Part shown: piece after piece, positions 20,601-28,682 of the stretch | Position numbering within the stretch: the stretch's first letter is position 1 | How the letters are laid out: each line of letters opens with the position of its first letter | Assembly (NCBI GenBank): GCA_963922205.1 | Contig: CAWUHX010000041.1 | Location: forward strand, 620,001-684,000 | Length of the DNA stretch: 64,000 nt | Origin: Romanomermis culicivorax | Taxonomy: Eukaryota > Nematoda > Enoplea > Mermithida > Mermithidae | Direction: 5' to 3' | Program-made: the position numbers and the translations under genes | Notes under the pieces: model-generated | Database searches by the model: none | What the model was told of the DNA's origin: nothing | The model's input: only the letters and a program-made list of their open reading frames with translations

Positions 20601-23474
20601 CGCTTTATTAATTTCTAACAAAAATTGACCGTTGGCGTTTTTAGCCGATTCTGATGAAGAGTAAAAATTGAGGTTATTAAAATTTAGACACACCCGGATT
20701 TTACGAGGACAGGAAGCGGAGTAGAGTACTCTACTCATTTTCCAAGGAGATACAAATACTCATTAAGAATCGTAAAATAAACACATAAATGTTTTCTCAG
20801 TTCAAAATTTTTATTCCATTTGGAACTCATAATCTTGAATGTTTCATGGAATGTATAAGCTTGGAATCGGTGAAGATTTCGGCACATAAACATAACCAAC
20901 TGACTGGAGACTTGGAAAGCTTTAACGAGCCTTATTGTCGGATTAGGAAAATATTCCGAAAGAAATCTGTTGGGATTTTTCCAGTATTTGAAGATAGTCG
21001 AAGAATGTAAGATGAGAAAATACACTAGTTACAAAAATGGCATTAAGCGTGAGTATTGCATGTACACACGTTTAGTGCCACTTATGTAAAACACAATACA
21101 ATAAGACGTGCATGAAATTGGCCATACTGCCAGTTGTTCAATTTACAGACAACTGAGCAAAAATTACATAAAAAGGCTAGTGATTTAATGAATAACAGCA
21201 GCTTAACATTGATTGTAAGATGAAATTCCAAGTTGACAAACTTTAATAGGCATATTACTATTAAAAAGCGAAGTGTGAATTACATTTTAGTTTCGGTAAG
21301 CTTTGCGAAGACATTTTTTGGAATAAATAGAGGTAAGAATGAGACGAATAGAAAGTGCCAGAAAAAGTCAGACTAAATCAGACAAAAAATGAACGAGCAT
21401 AAACGACGATCACATTATCGTATCGTTTGTATATTCGTATCTGAGCAGAATAAATCCGAAAAAAATCAGAACGTGCGTTGTGATCTTCTGACTTATAGTC
21501 TGCTTTTATTCAATTGCCGCTTAATAATAAAACTGGAAATCAAGCACTATTTCGTTTCTACTGATTTTCTGCTAAATTTTTTTGCTCGCAATACACCACT
21601 GACCTTAAATAATTTTTCGAGAAACAAATTCTACTGTAAAAGACTTAAAAGAAAAGACAGTACTAATTTTTATCACCTTCCATTTTAGAAGTATTTTATA
21701 AAAAACGGACTATAGACTCATCGAAATGATCTTACCCAAAATGGCCACGTCATATTCCAAAGTCAAACAGACATTTCTTTCTTTGCATTTTCGCAACAAA
21801 GTCAGAGCAGCATTGAGCGTACAAGTCGAAATGTCTATTCCATCGATGCCTATCAATCTGTCCCCTACTCTAATCTTGCCCTCCCTGTCCGCTGGTCCTC
21901 CCGGACGGACGTGAGTCACAGTAAGTGGTCGAGATTTTTCCGAATAGGGCCCGTATGACCCGCCACGAATTGTGAATCCGAAACTTCCAGACTCTTTGGA
22001 TAAATAAACGTCGGTAGATTTAACGGACTTGTGATTCTGTTCATCGAAACCTGAAATTTGATGTGCTCAGAATCAGGGTACAGCACGGCTAAAAATAATC
22101 ATGTCCGTTGAATGACTGTTACAGAAAAGTTTAATTCGCATGAGCAACCGTATAGTTGTCCATAGATTGCATATTCCCGATCTCGAGCACATTCTAACTG
22201 ACCATCAACCGAACCCAAAAACTTTTTGGAATTTTTAAATTTCTGACAAAGAATGAGAATCTATGAAAACCACTATTTCGATGGAAACTTACTTTAATCA
22301 CAATAATTTTGATCAAAATGAAATTTTTAGCAAAACTAGAACTTGATTGTTTTTCCAGTTGAATCAGTATGTTTGAGAAGATCAGCAAAAGTGTTTTTCG
22401 ATTGTAGCTCTATACTTTTTAATGAATTATAGAGCTAAATGTTGTGTAATGACACTACTAAAAATTTGATCATTAATCCGCTAAGCCAGATTTTTCCATG
22501 AGCGCAAGTATAAATTATGAACGCAGCTCAAACCTTGAGCGCATGGGGTATGCGCAATGGGGCATCACATACCGTCTAGGTATTACGTTCAAGTACATTG
22601 TTCCGTGGCGTCGACAACAGTTCACGACAAAAAACGTCAATAGAATTTTGACATGTTCGGAACCCATTTTTGTTTATAGAGTAAATTCTTCACGTAACTT
22701 ACATAAAGTATTCAAGTCATATTCGATAGTAAGGATGATTGTATCAGTAGCATTCCTCAACAGAATCAAGATTTCTTCGTATTTGAGCGTTAAAACTTTG
22801 ATACCATTGACGGCGATCAAGAAATCGCCGACTTGAAGTTCATCGCATCTAAAATAAATCATTGTTGTCTAAAGCTGAGGAGATGAAGATATAGCAGATG
22901 ATTCTTATTTTAAGAATAAGGTTAGAAAGCGTAACTATCAATTAATAAAATTTCGAAATGTCAAACAATTCAGAAATAGTGAATTTCTGATCTTCAAACT
23001 CATAGAAAAGCATGAATATTGAAACTGTGCTCTACGTTTGGAAAAAGAAGCCGAGAATTAATGCATCATGTAACTATCCTGCTTAACAAAAATTTAAAAC
23101 ACTAATTGCCGACGTCGTAGTGATACCTAGTGTATTTATTTCTTGTGCTTGAAAATGTGAACAAGGATCGTTTTTTTCCGGAAAAAATTTTTGACAGTAT
23201 GATTGGTTTCTGAGTTTTTGTATTTTTGTAGTCCAAATTGGAAAAAAATCAAAAACGCAAATTTCTTAAGCAAAATACTGTAATGGTCTAAGCTTGGTCC
23301 TCAACATTCAAAACTGACAAAGTTCGCTACCTGTAAGCTATACTTCCTGGCCTCAACTTGCTAATGATTGGAGGGGCGTTTTTGTCAACTCCGCCATCGA
23401 TATTGAATCCCAACGACGCACCGTCTTTGCGAGTCAGTTCGGCTGTGAATGAGGCTCGATTATTTTCGACTGCG
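2426..23474 (-). CDS. GRIP: GRIP-type multi-PDZ scaffold (5' end not found)
   Basis: Animal GRIP proteins are cytoplasmic scaffolds that bind tails of AMPA receptors, ephrins and other membrane proteins, and motor adaptors. The gene is split over 17 confident exons: 23331-23474, 22703-22848, 21736-22050, 20503-20650, 19194-19444, 18830-19027, 13878-14064, 12328-12467, 12023-12170, 11470-11763, 9397-9625, 9138-9327, 8306-8531, 5746-6145, 4503-4639, 3909-4203 and 2426-2641. Every junction has GT...AG and matching phase. They encode about 1,220 residues with seven PDZ domains in the GRIP order: 1-3, a linker, 4-6, a long linker, then 7. Carboxylate-loop motifs, in order, are SLGF, SFGF, DFGL, GYGF, NLGI, PLGV and DFGF. 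Vertebrate GRIP1 is about 1,130 residues. The N-terminus and promoter are not identified; a weak upstream exon is at 23530-23601. The stop codon is at 2426-2428. Confidence 0.92.
2642..3908 (-). other. Last GRIP intron with fold-back repeats
   Basis: The 1.27 kb intron inside PDZ7 contains the inverted-repeat cluster at 2785-3195 and otherwise unremarkable AT-rich sequence. Confidence 0.6.
2785..3195. repeat. Fold-back element of TATCGGTATNCCGAATGT-like units
   Basis: The left part (2785-2945) repeats words such as 'cgtatcggtatcccaaatgt' in one orientation. The right part (3080-3195) repeats the complement ('gggataccg', 'cattcgggata', 'gataccgatacac'). The arms can pair as a long imperfect hairpin, with a spacer of ordinary AT-rich sequence. 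Tandem arrays at both ends are typical of fold-back DNA transposons. No coding sequence. Confidence 0.65.
3909..4639 (-). CDS. GRIP: GRIP exons, end of linker and start of PDZ7
   Basis: Exon 4503-4639 encodes an acidic linker (SHSHDDSNDTSPGDEDEC). Exon 3909-4203 ends the linker and starts PDZ7: LEFYRVTLLKDTTYNDFGFS, then VSDGVAEKGIFINKVRPKGP and RPYDKLLQ. These match vertebrate PDZ7 (VTLYKD...DFGFSV.DG..EKGV.V...RP.GP). The phase-2 junction restores an Arg codon. Confidence 0.92.
5050..5647. mobile_element. CTATAGTC-type MITEs, one carrying a nested insertion
   Basis: A right-half fragment of the common MITE (5050-5128 plus 5347-5399, with 'ggaaatagtacgtgctttc' and 'tattatttagattcatctcaagaaaaac') is interrupted by the separate element at 5129-5346. 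A second, near-complete copy follows at 5395-5647, starting 'catagtccgtttttctt' and ending 'agtagacagaacatag'. The two copies abut at the shared CATAG/CTATAG end. Confidence 0.65.
5129..5346. mobile_element. 218 bp inverted-repeat element, 8-base duplication GTGCTTTC
   Basis: The ends are 'gacccgttatagcgaatgtc' on the left and the inverse of CAGTCCCCGTTAAGCGAATG on the right. Extra copies of 'agcgaatgtcc' lie inside. The element is flanked on both sides by GTGCTTTC (5121-5128 and 5347-5354). This is an 8-base direct repeat, so it looks like a recent insertion into the older MITE. It is non-coding. Eight-base duplications are typical of hAT elements, although the terminal sequence is reminiscent of Tigger/pogo ends; I cannot assign a superfamily. 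Confidence 0.7.
5746..6145 (-). CDS. GRIP: GRIP linker exon with conserved ALE(N/D) helix
   Basis: This 400-base exon starts with DALENVSEAEMLKKLEETI, which aligns with EALEDLETCGQSGILRELEE of vertebrate GRIP. That acidic helix lies in the region used for GRASP-1 binding. A Pro-rich stretch (RPTTPRPPPKPLNPP) and Ser/Gly-rich sequence follow. Entry is in phase 2 and exit in phase 0 (donor GTGAGC). No PDZ fold is present. Confidence 0.88.
6595..7110. mobile_element. CTATAGTC-type MITEs, two adjacent copies
   Basis: The first copy runs from 'ttatagactgtttttttata' to 'agaaaaacagactatag' (6595-6845). A second, more diverged copy follows at once (about 6846-7110). It carries the same internal landmarks in the same order: 'ttttattgtagaatttttca', 'ccatacgacatgtggt' and 'aataatgcatgctttccc'. 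It ends near 'aattagact'. Both lie in the GRIP intron between exons 8306-8531 and 5746-6145. Confidence 0.7.
8306..9327 (-). CDS. GRIP: GRIP exons encoding PDZ6-PDZ7 linker, part 1
   Basis: Exon 9138-9327 contains VQSIDSAVESLEDSPLAE, which matches the PS(V/I)DSAV(D/E)SW segment of vertebrate GRIP, followed by Asn/Ser-rich and Gly-rich stretches. Its donor is TTCG|GTAAAG. Exon 8306-8531 continues with AEDLHIQLHKTLSTLK, then low-complexity Ser/Gly sequence and a Cys/His patch (CPCKTHSNC). The two join in phase 1. Confidence 0.82.
8696..8946. mobile_element. CTATAGTC-type MITE, GRIP intron
   Basis: The left end is 'ctatagtttgttttttaata' and the right end 'tttcaagataaaccgactat'. Internal words 'gtcgtcaaaatcgtttacac' and 'ttttcactcgaaaaattgtt' are shared with the copies at 1740 (inverted) and 23862. 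It is about 250 bp and non-coding. Confidence 0.78.
9397..9625 (-). CDS. GRIP: GRIP exon completing PDZ6
   Basis: Starts with TGALHVGDRILAINGHSLNG and ends the PDZ fold at TVSFKIAR. A His/Arg/Met-rich tail of about 30 residues follows (RYGHHGHILTRGLLMDRPVM) before a phase-0 donor. The tail is the start of the long PDZ6-PDZ7 linker. The donor is ATG|GTGAGA. Confidence 0.92.
10900..11100. repeat. Fold-back repeat, family C copy 1
   Basis: Contains 'tctgggaccggtttcatcaa', a CAGCTGAG-rich part, 'acaaaacatatcgaggaag' and 'gctgcagctgcgctgcacct'. The same blocks occur in inverted orientation at 49500-49860. Copy 1 has internal self-complementarity (AGGTGCAG.../...CTGCACCT). It lies in a GRIP intron. 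Confidence 0.5.
11470..12170 (-). CDS. GRIP: GRIP exons encoding PDZ5 and start of PDZ6
   Basis: Exon 12023-12170 begins PDZ5 (TVLPSSGIFTVKLAKRG, loop NLGITL, SVTVKDIRLGSVSHR). Exon 11470-11763 completes it (CGSIQPDDQILSIDNIPLD). The second exon then continues into the first half of PDZ6 (VVYTVELSRKGGPLGVTV and PIVISHLAPGGIAEK). The PSSG.F.VKL...LGIT and YTVEL.R.GGPLG blocks are nearly those of vertebrate GRIP PDZ5 and PDZ6. Confidence 0.94.
12328..14064 (-). CDS. GRIP: GRIP exons encoding PDZ4
   Basis: Exons 13878-14064 and 12328-12467 join in phase 2 (donor GTGCGA, acceptor TTGCAG). They give a PDZ domain with ELTLNCWARGGYGFIV, TTIISYIERGSPADK, then CGVLQIGDRILAINDW and the last strand LNLTVEFDVMG. 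ISYIE.GSPA and CGVLQIGDR match GRIP PDZ4 closely. The intron holds a 1 kb inverted-repeat element (about 12670-13665). Confidence 0.92.
12670..13665. mobile_element. 1 kb element with ends built of GTCTCACTACAGCCAC units
   Basis: The left end (12690-12860) holds several 20-25 base units of the form 'tgtctcactacagtcaccaa' and 'cccacagtagccaccgttcc'. The right end (13500-13660) holds the complement ('gagacagtggctgtagtgag', 'ggctgtaaggagacaatggc'). The centre is single-copy, AT-rich and without a long open frame. This is the architecture of a non-autonomous fold-back transposon. It sits in the intron that splits PDZ4. Confidence 0.65.
14065..18829 (-). other. Large GRIP intron (4.8 kb)
   Basis: The intron between the linker exon and the first PDZ4 exon. 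It contains a CA microsatellite (about 16207-16230) and no recognised exon. The open frames in it are short and lack family resemblance. I see no clear copy of the common MITE here, unlike several other introns of the gene. Confidence 0.5.
16207..16230. repeat. (CA)n microsatellite
   Basis: A run of about eleven CA repeats continues imperfectly as 'gacacataca'. It lies inside the largest GRIP intron. Confidence 0.9.
18830..19027 (-). CDS. GRIP: GRIP linker exon between PDZ3 and PDZ4
   Basis: A 198-base exon in phase with its neighbours encodes about 66 polar, basic residues with no domain. These include QSGGHHHKRARSSGP and a Cys/Arg-rich end. In vertebrate GRIP the PDZ3-PDZ4 linker is likewise long, Ser-rich and poorly conserved. 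Support is phase consistency plus the strong GTAAGT donor. Confidence 0.75.
19194..20650 (-). CDS. GRIP: GRIP exons encoding PDZ3
   Basis: Exons 20503-20650 and 19194-19444 join in phase 2. The first gives QFLLEINKATGLDFGLNL and IVVVDSVAEASLADR. The second gives CGAIKIGDEIISVDQMTLEY and RIKLEIRRYG. After PDZ3 the second exon runs into an acidic, Ser-rich linker (about 35 residues, SSSDAEPNSEDKNEEK) that continues in exon 18830-19027. Confidence 0.88.
21492..21715. mobile_element. CTATAGTC-type MITE beside GRIP PDZ2 exon
   Basis: The left end is 'cttatagtctgcttttatt' and the right end 'tataaaaaacggactatag'. It is internally related to the copies at 26141 and 5395 ('gattttctgctaaa'). The right end lies only 20 bases from the donor of exon 21736-22050. 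Confidence 0.72.
21736..22050 (-). CDS. GRIP: GRIP exon encoding PDZ2
   Basis: A 315-base exon carries the whole of PDZ2. It contains the loop SFGFTIRGG, then VTHVRPGGPADREG, VGDRLIGIDGIDI and the last strand VCLTLEYDVA. The stretch VRPGGPADREG is a hallmark of GRIP PDZ2. This is the best-conserved exon of the gene and, unlike PDZ1 and PDZ3-6, it is not split by an intron. Confidence 0.93.
22703..23474 (-). CDS. GRIP: GRIP exons encoding PDZ1
   Basis: Exons 23331-23474 and 22703-22848 join in phase 2 and give one PDZ domain. It starts near ASFTAELTRKDG, has the loop SLGFNIDGG, and includes CDELQVGDFLIAVNG and the final strand IILTIEYD. The intron interrupts the domain just before the VGD turn. 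The PDZ3, PDZ4, PDZ5 and PDZ6 domains are interrupted at the same place, an ancestral GRIP-like intron position. Confidence 0.88.
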
Positions 23475-23529
23475 CCTTAAATAATTATTTGTTAATAAGT
23501 AAGTTATTCCCAGAGTACTCTGTACTCAC

Positions 23530-23601
23530 TCAAGCCGTTTTCATTTTTGATGCATCTGGCGCTTCGATTGTCATTATTCCTGTCTTTAGCATCTATAGTA
23601 T
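23530..23601 (-). CDS. GRIP: Possible 5' GRIP exon (uncertain)
   Basis: A short open stretch after a TTTTAG acceptor encodes a polar segment beginning TIDAKDRNNDN. The strong donor GTGAGT leaves phase 1, which does not match the phase-2 entry needed by the next exon (23331-23474). A weaker donor, GTACAG, four bases further on would match. Either the exon uses the weak donor or it is not real. No start codon was found for the gene. Confidence 0.35.
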
Positions 23602-23861
23602 CTAAAAGATTGGTGGAATATGGAATCAAATTCACACAGTATAGATGTCTCGACTGTGTGTTCCATAAATTTTAGCGATCAACAGAAATACTTTTTCGTG
23701 TCAAGAATTTTGCCGTTAGATTAGAATATGTGAATTCCTGTTCGATACAGTATTTAAGTGTGAAGTGTTTACCTTCCAGTATTGGAACAGGATCATTGAA
23801 GCAGAATAAAGATGTATACAAATGTTAGTCTTTCACTTCTTTTAGATGGAAAGAGCATTTA

Positions 23862-24105
23862 CTATAGTCTGTTTTTTATAAAATGCTTCCAAAAAGAAAA
23901 GTGACACAAATCAGTATCGTCGTCAAAATCGCTTACATAGAGCTCTTACTGTAAAATTTTTCACTCGAAAAATAGTTAGGTCAGTATGATCACAAATTTC
24001 CATTCCTCTATGATATACTGTTTGTTAGAACATCGTGAAAATCTGAAACACTACTTGCTTTTCACATCCATAATCTGGAGGCATTTCAAGAAAAACAGAC
24101 TATAG
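23862..24105. mobile_element. CTATAGTC-type MITE, well preserved
   Basis: A 244 bp copy starting CTATAGTCTGTTTTTTATAA and ending AAGAAAAACAGACTATAG. Its inverted ends match over most of 25 bases. It is closest to the copy at 8696-8946. Confidence 0.8.
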
Positions 24106-26140
24106 GGCGTGCTATCTATTATTTTTGTGCTAAGATTCTGACAAACAGCAGCTAAAATAGAATTCTTTATCCCCCTTTTCAGATGTAGGATGAACAATTT
24201 ATATGACGATCAACCCAAATATGTACAGAAGAATTGATTTAACACTCAATATACAATAATTCAATAATATATTATTTCACATTTTATACATGGAATGTTT
24301 AGCGATTTCAACATCTCTGCAGCATCACCATGACTAGGCTTGATCTGTGTAATTCAGGCATGATTTGAATAATTTTGAATATTCGGAGAAAATCATATCA
24401 TGATCCGATCAGAATCAGAAGACGAATCCATAAAATGTTACGTCATGAATGTAAGTGTCGAAAAATATTGTGTCGACATATGAGTTACATGTTTGTGCTT
24501 TCTGCCATTCTTCAAAAAAAGTAAAGGCCAACTTTCCATTGTTTTCACATACATATGTGTAAGGAAGGTTCAACTTCCCCTCATCAGTTCCGTCAGTTCT
24601 ACACAACTTTCCTTGCTGTTGACGTCCGGTCAGTATCCCACAAAGCTGATCTCGCAAACAACAGGTGATTTTTTTCCATTTACATGTGCATTTTGTTTAT
24701 TTATTTTTGTAATTAGTGTTCGAACGTGTGGTCGAAATAAATGCAGCAATGAATTGAGTGCCTGTGTATAGCACCTGGTCCGGTACCATAGGGGTTAACG
24801 CTATCCAAAAAACCCAGATTGCATGTTCAATTAGCCTAGCGCAGGAAACTCATTGTTTTTTGCGCAATTGACCGCACGCAGCCCCTCGCGTTTCAGTCCT
24901 TTTTATGGCGAAACGTCCCTGGGAGATTTTCAAGATTTTCATTGAGACAGATGCCGTATATCCCAAAACAATGCTATTTATGTCTTCTGGCACGTCTTGA
25001 CCATTATCCCGGTAATTTCTAGAATAATGGCGCATATAACGCTACGCGTTCCTTCGACCAGCGGTAGTAGATATTTTTGGCCTTATTTTCAAAGATTTTA
25101 ATCGAAAATCGTGAAATTTGAAACGTCAAAATGATAATAATTACGTTTATATATATCTCTTCTCGCATTTCGTATGACTAATGAAAAATTATTTACGAAT
25201 GGACAAATTATGATATATAAACAGATCGATCATTCTAGAGGTCATTCAGAGAAATTTAGATATAGTCCGAAAATTCTAAAAATGAGGCTCGCACTGGATG
25301 TCACAAAATGATTGCGTAAGAGGAATAACCGGGCCTAGCTTTTGAAGATGATTGTTTATGAAATCTTTCTTCCTCATACTACTCCAGGAAGAACGAATAG
25401 CTAAAGGGGTTGAAAATTTAGGGTGTTCGAAAAACGGATCCTTAATTGATGATAAATAACTGCGATACCATTGGGGATTTGAAACAAAGAAGACTGGAAT
25501 CTCTAACGTAAACTAAAGTATGAAGGTATGCATGACCATTTTCAAAATTATTAAAATCGATTTTCAGATATTGTTTGAAGAAAAAATATGAAATAGACAG
25601 CAAAAATTAAGAAAAATGATGAAATTAGTATATCATCAAACAATGGTTTTCCACATATGGACTTCGCCTTCTGCTAATTGGTGGCACGATCATTTTTACC
25701 GAATTTTTCATATTTTATGCCGCAGGAAAGAGAATTTAAAGCAGACGTGGTGTTCTATTTTAGAATAACCAGGCGAGATCTGAATCTTGCGTTCAATAGC
25801 AACACTACTCCGGTATCATATGTCAGAATTTCACGCATTTTCAAAATTTGCAGACTGTTTAGTACAGCTAAATGCAGAACTACGAATTTTTTAATGGATT
25901 ATTTGAGCGAAACAGATTTTAGAAAGATCGACAAATTAACGGAAATATCGCTGAAGAGTTTGAAGAGAAGGTATCCAGTTCCCGGCATACGCTAAATGTG
26001 ATCGTTATCCATTAAGATTTGATTTTATAAAATTTTAAACAAATTTCTGACCCTTCTGTAGCTTCCAATAAAAAAAGTATTGCCCTATATTTCGTTTTAT
26101 TATCCACATCTTCTATGAGTGACTAATTTCAACTTTACAA

Positions 26141-26392
26141 CTATAGTGTATAGTCTGTTTTTATTAAAAGGCTTCTAAATAATGAGTGGAAGGCGAGTAC
26201 CGTTTCGTTTTTTCGATTTTCTGCTAAACTATACGTCGCACAGGACTGGAACCTTGTGAGCATACTCAACTTACCTGTGATATTTTTTTGATGAGAAATT
26301 CTACAATAAGAGCTTTGCGTGAACGCTTTTGACGAGAATACTAATTTGTGTCCTTTTTTAAATGTATAAATTTTAAACAAAACGGGCTATAG
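26141..26392. mobile_element. CTATAGTC-type MITE
   Basis: Starts CTATAGTGTATAGTCTG (a doubled end) and finishes AACAAAACGGGCTATAG. Internal words 'cgattttctgctaaactata' and 'ttgtgagcatactcaactt' match the copy at 5395-5647. Confidence 0.75.
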
Positions 26393-26986
26393 TTGAACAT
26401 GTAATTTTCGTTTCATTTGTTTTAATAAAGTCTGCTCCAGCGTAATTTTCCTTTAGTTTCTATGCTAATTGTAAATTTGGAATATTTTCACGAATTCTTC
26501 AGGTCAACTTCTTCCTGGATGATACTTTTTCTCAGAAAATATTTTTCAAAACTTCAACTTTTTTACCTTTAATTTAATTGCAAACCTGGGAGATCAGAAA
26601 ACGGAAATTAACCGTGAAAAAATGCAGTCAAAGTGCCGTTATTTATTCTGATAAAAACAAAGAATTATAATATGTTTTCAGGTTTTTGATGCGAGTTTCA
26701 TTAGAGAACCGGTTGCATTGGAAGTCAGTCGTGTTCTATTCGTTTTTTAGATCAACAACTTGAAACTTTATAAAATTTCAATGAATCGATAATTATCTTT
26801 AATTGGTATTGAATCAGAACAAAAATCGTCGCTGTTTTCATCGAGTTCTTCTGAGCTGAATTTACCACAGTGACTGTTGATTCTTGTTGCAAATTTTGTC
26901 GGGCTTTTACATAGTGAGCTTCAGGTTCATCAGAACTCCTACAGAACCCACAGCTTTTATGATGAGTCTCTCATCATGGCGGGTTC

Positions 26987-27005
26987 TAGTGGGGGGGGGG
27001 GGGGT
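26987..27005. repeat. Poly-G run
   Basis: A near-homopolymeric run of G, about 14 bases or more, with one T near its end. It is unusual in this AT-rich sequence, could be an assembly-sensitive site, and has G-quadruplex potential. Confidence 0.8.
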
Positions 27006-28349
27006 GGGTTTTGTTAGGATAAAAAAGATATGATAGAAATTAGTATCTCTGCTTAAAATTGTGATTGCTCATAAAAATATGAATTTTCGCATAACTAAAG
27101 GCAATGTTATCCAGAAGCCAGTTCTTGAACCTAATACGATTGTTGATAATATAGTTCGCAGACATTGATTGATGACAAGCTAACATCAGAAAAAGTGGTT
27201 TACCATAAATGCAAAAAATCAAGCAAAACTGTACTTTCATCATCCAATTTTAGTTTTAGAAATTTATGAAATTGTATAAAGCGCCATATGCCTCGTTTTA
27301 ATCATAGAAAATGATTTTCCATCTATATTCACGGATATTACAATCTACAATTATGATTTTCCGCACGCATACTCCTGAGATGCGCAGATAAACAAACAAA
27401 TGCGTAATTTTCATGTAAATGAACGCCCAATTTGGCGCCAACCTGGTTCGCAGTGCATGCCCCAAAAAAATCACCTTAATTAAAAATTGGCATATCCTAA
27501 TGAAATTATTTCCATCTCAATAATTCTTTTTTCGTGCACTACAACATTGTACGTGAAAAAAGAAAGATTAAATGAATTTGCTGACGGATTTGCGATCAAA
27601 TTTCCATTTTCGACATTTGAGTCGAGACTAGTAATTTCACCGTTGGACAATATTCTAATGTTACCAATACGTGGTAGTGGATACTAATTGTTAGCTCAAT
27701 GCTCAATTAGCGCATCTGTGACTGCTTTTCCAGTATTTTTTTCGATTTTTGACACGCGGGAAGTGGTCGTTTCAATAGCTAGGGGTAAAAGGGGAAAACG
27801 GGATATGTGTGCAGCAAAAACAAATAAGAAATTCAGCACAAAAATCGTAGAACATTTGGCATGTGCGAGATTGGATTATCGCGAGGAAGACCACCTGTTG
27901 GTCAAAAATTCGTGCGGTCTTCGTGGATCACGTAAAGCAACGACATAATTGAACAGCTGGAATAATTAATTGTTGCTTCAAAAAAACTGCTCAGAATTCC
28001 AAAGTACTGAAAATCGAATGAAACAAGAAAGCTAAATTTACGAGTTGAACTTTTCCGTTGCAACTCATCATTACGAAGATTCCTGTTGCGTAAGGTTTCC
28101 CACTAAATTTAACATTTGACTAGTAATTGTCTACTGTCAAAAGATTCTCAGACATTCAAAGCCCATAGAAACATTGATCACGCTTTGAGAAGCGATCTGA
28201 AAAAAATACGTTTTGATTTTACAGTAAATTCGGAGTTCCAAAACTACTCAGCTTTGTGAAAGTGAATTCTGTAATACGTGAATTCTGTAATAATATGCAT
28301 ATTATAGTGCATTCGACGGCCGCTACCATTCCGATGAAATAATGCCATA

Positions 28350-28530
28350 CTATAGTGGGTTTTTATAAAATGCTCATAAATTGAAAAATGACAAAAACTA
28401 GGTACCGCCATCAAAGTCGTTCATACAGAGCCTCGACTGTAGGACCTTTTACTCAAAAATAGTAGGAAGAAGTTAAGCAGACTCAAGAATTTTCCAGTCT
28501 ATGTGACACATAGCTCAACAGGAAACGAAA
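28350..28530. mobile_element. CTATAGTC-type MITE, truncated
   Basis: The left end 'ctatagtgggtttttataaa' and the internal blocks 'ccgccatcaaagtcgttcat' and 'ctgtaggaccttttactc' are present. The right inverted end is missing after about 180 bases. Confidence 0.6.
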
Positions 28531-28657
28531 ATTTTTCGAGTGGGTGTTTTTGCTACAGTTTCATTCCACGAGTGTTTTCCATAAAAGTTTCAGAAGAAGC
28601 TTTCAAGAGGATTCGAAATACGTAGTTTGTGTCATGATTAAATTATTTACAATGGAG

Positions 28658-28682
28658 ATGTGTGTGTGTGTGTGTGTGTGTG
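28658..28682. repeat. (GT)n microsatellite
   Basis: About twelve GT units in a row, ending 'gtgcagtgtgaagaatgtg'. Confidence 0.9.

Noticed and set aside
23772..23820. Possible tiny GRIP exon ending NDPVPILE before a GTAAAC donor
   Set aside because: The phase would fit exon 23530-23601, but there is no acceptor AG or start codon in the open part of the frame.
24770..24860. tRNA-like words ('ccataggggttaacgct')
   Set aside because: No acceptor stem or T arm could be paired, so at best a heavily decayed tRNA-derived fragment.
25678..25995. 105-codon plus-strand open frame in the region upstream of GRIP
   Set aside because: No family resemblance, no splice or poly(A) context, and composition like the surrounding AT-rich sequence.
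27487..27948. Two adjacent plus-strand open frames of 66 and 86 codons
   Set aside because: Sequence is not domain-like, and no exon junction or conserved motif supports a gene.
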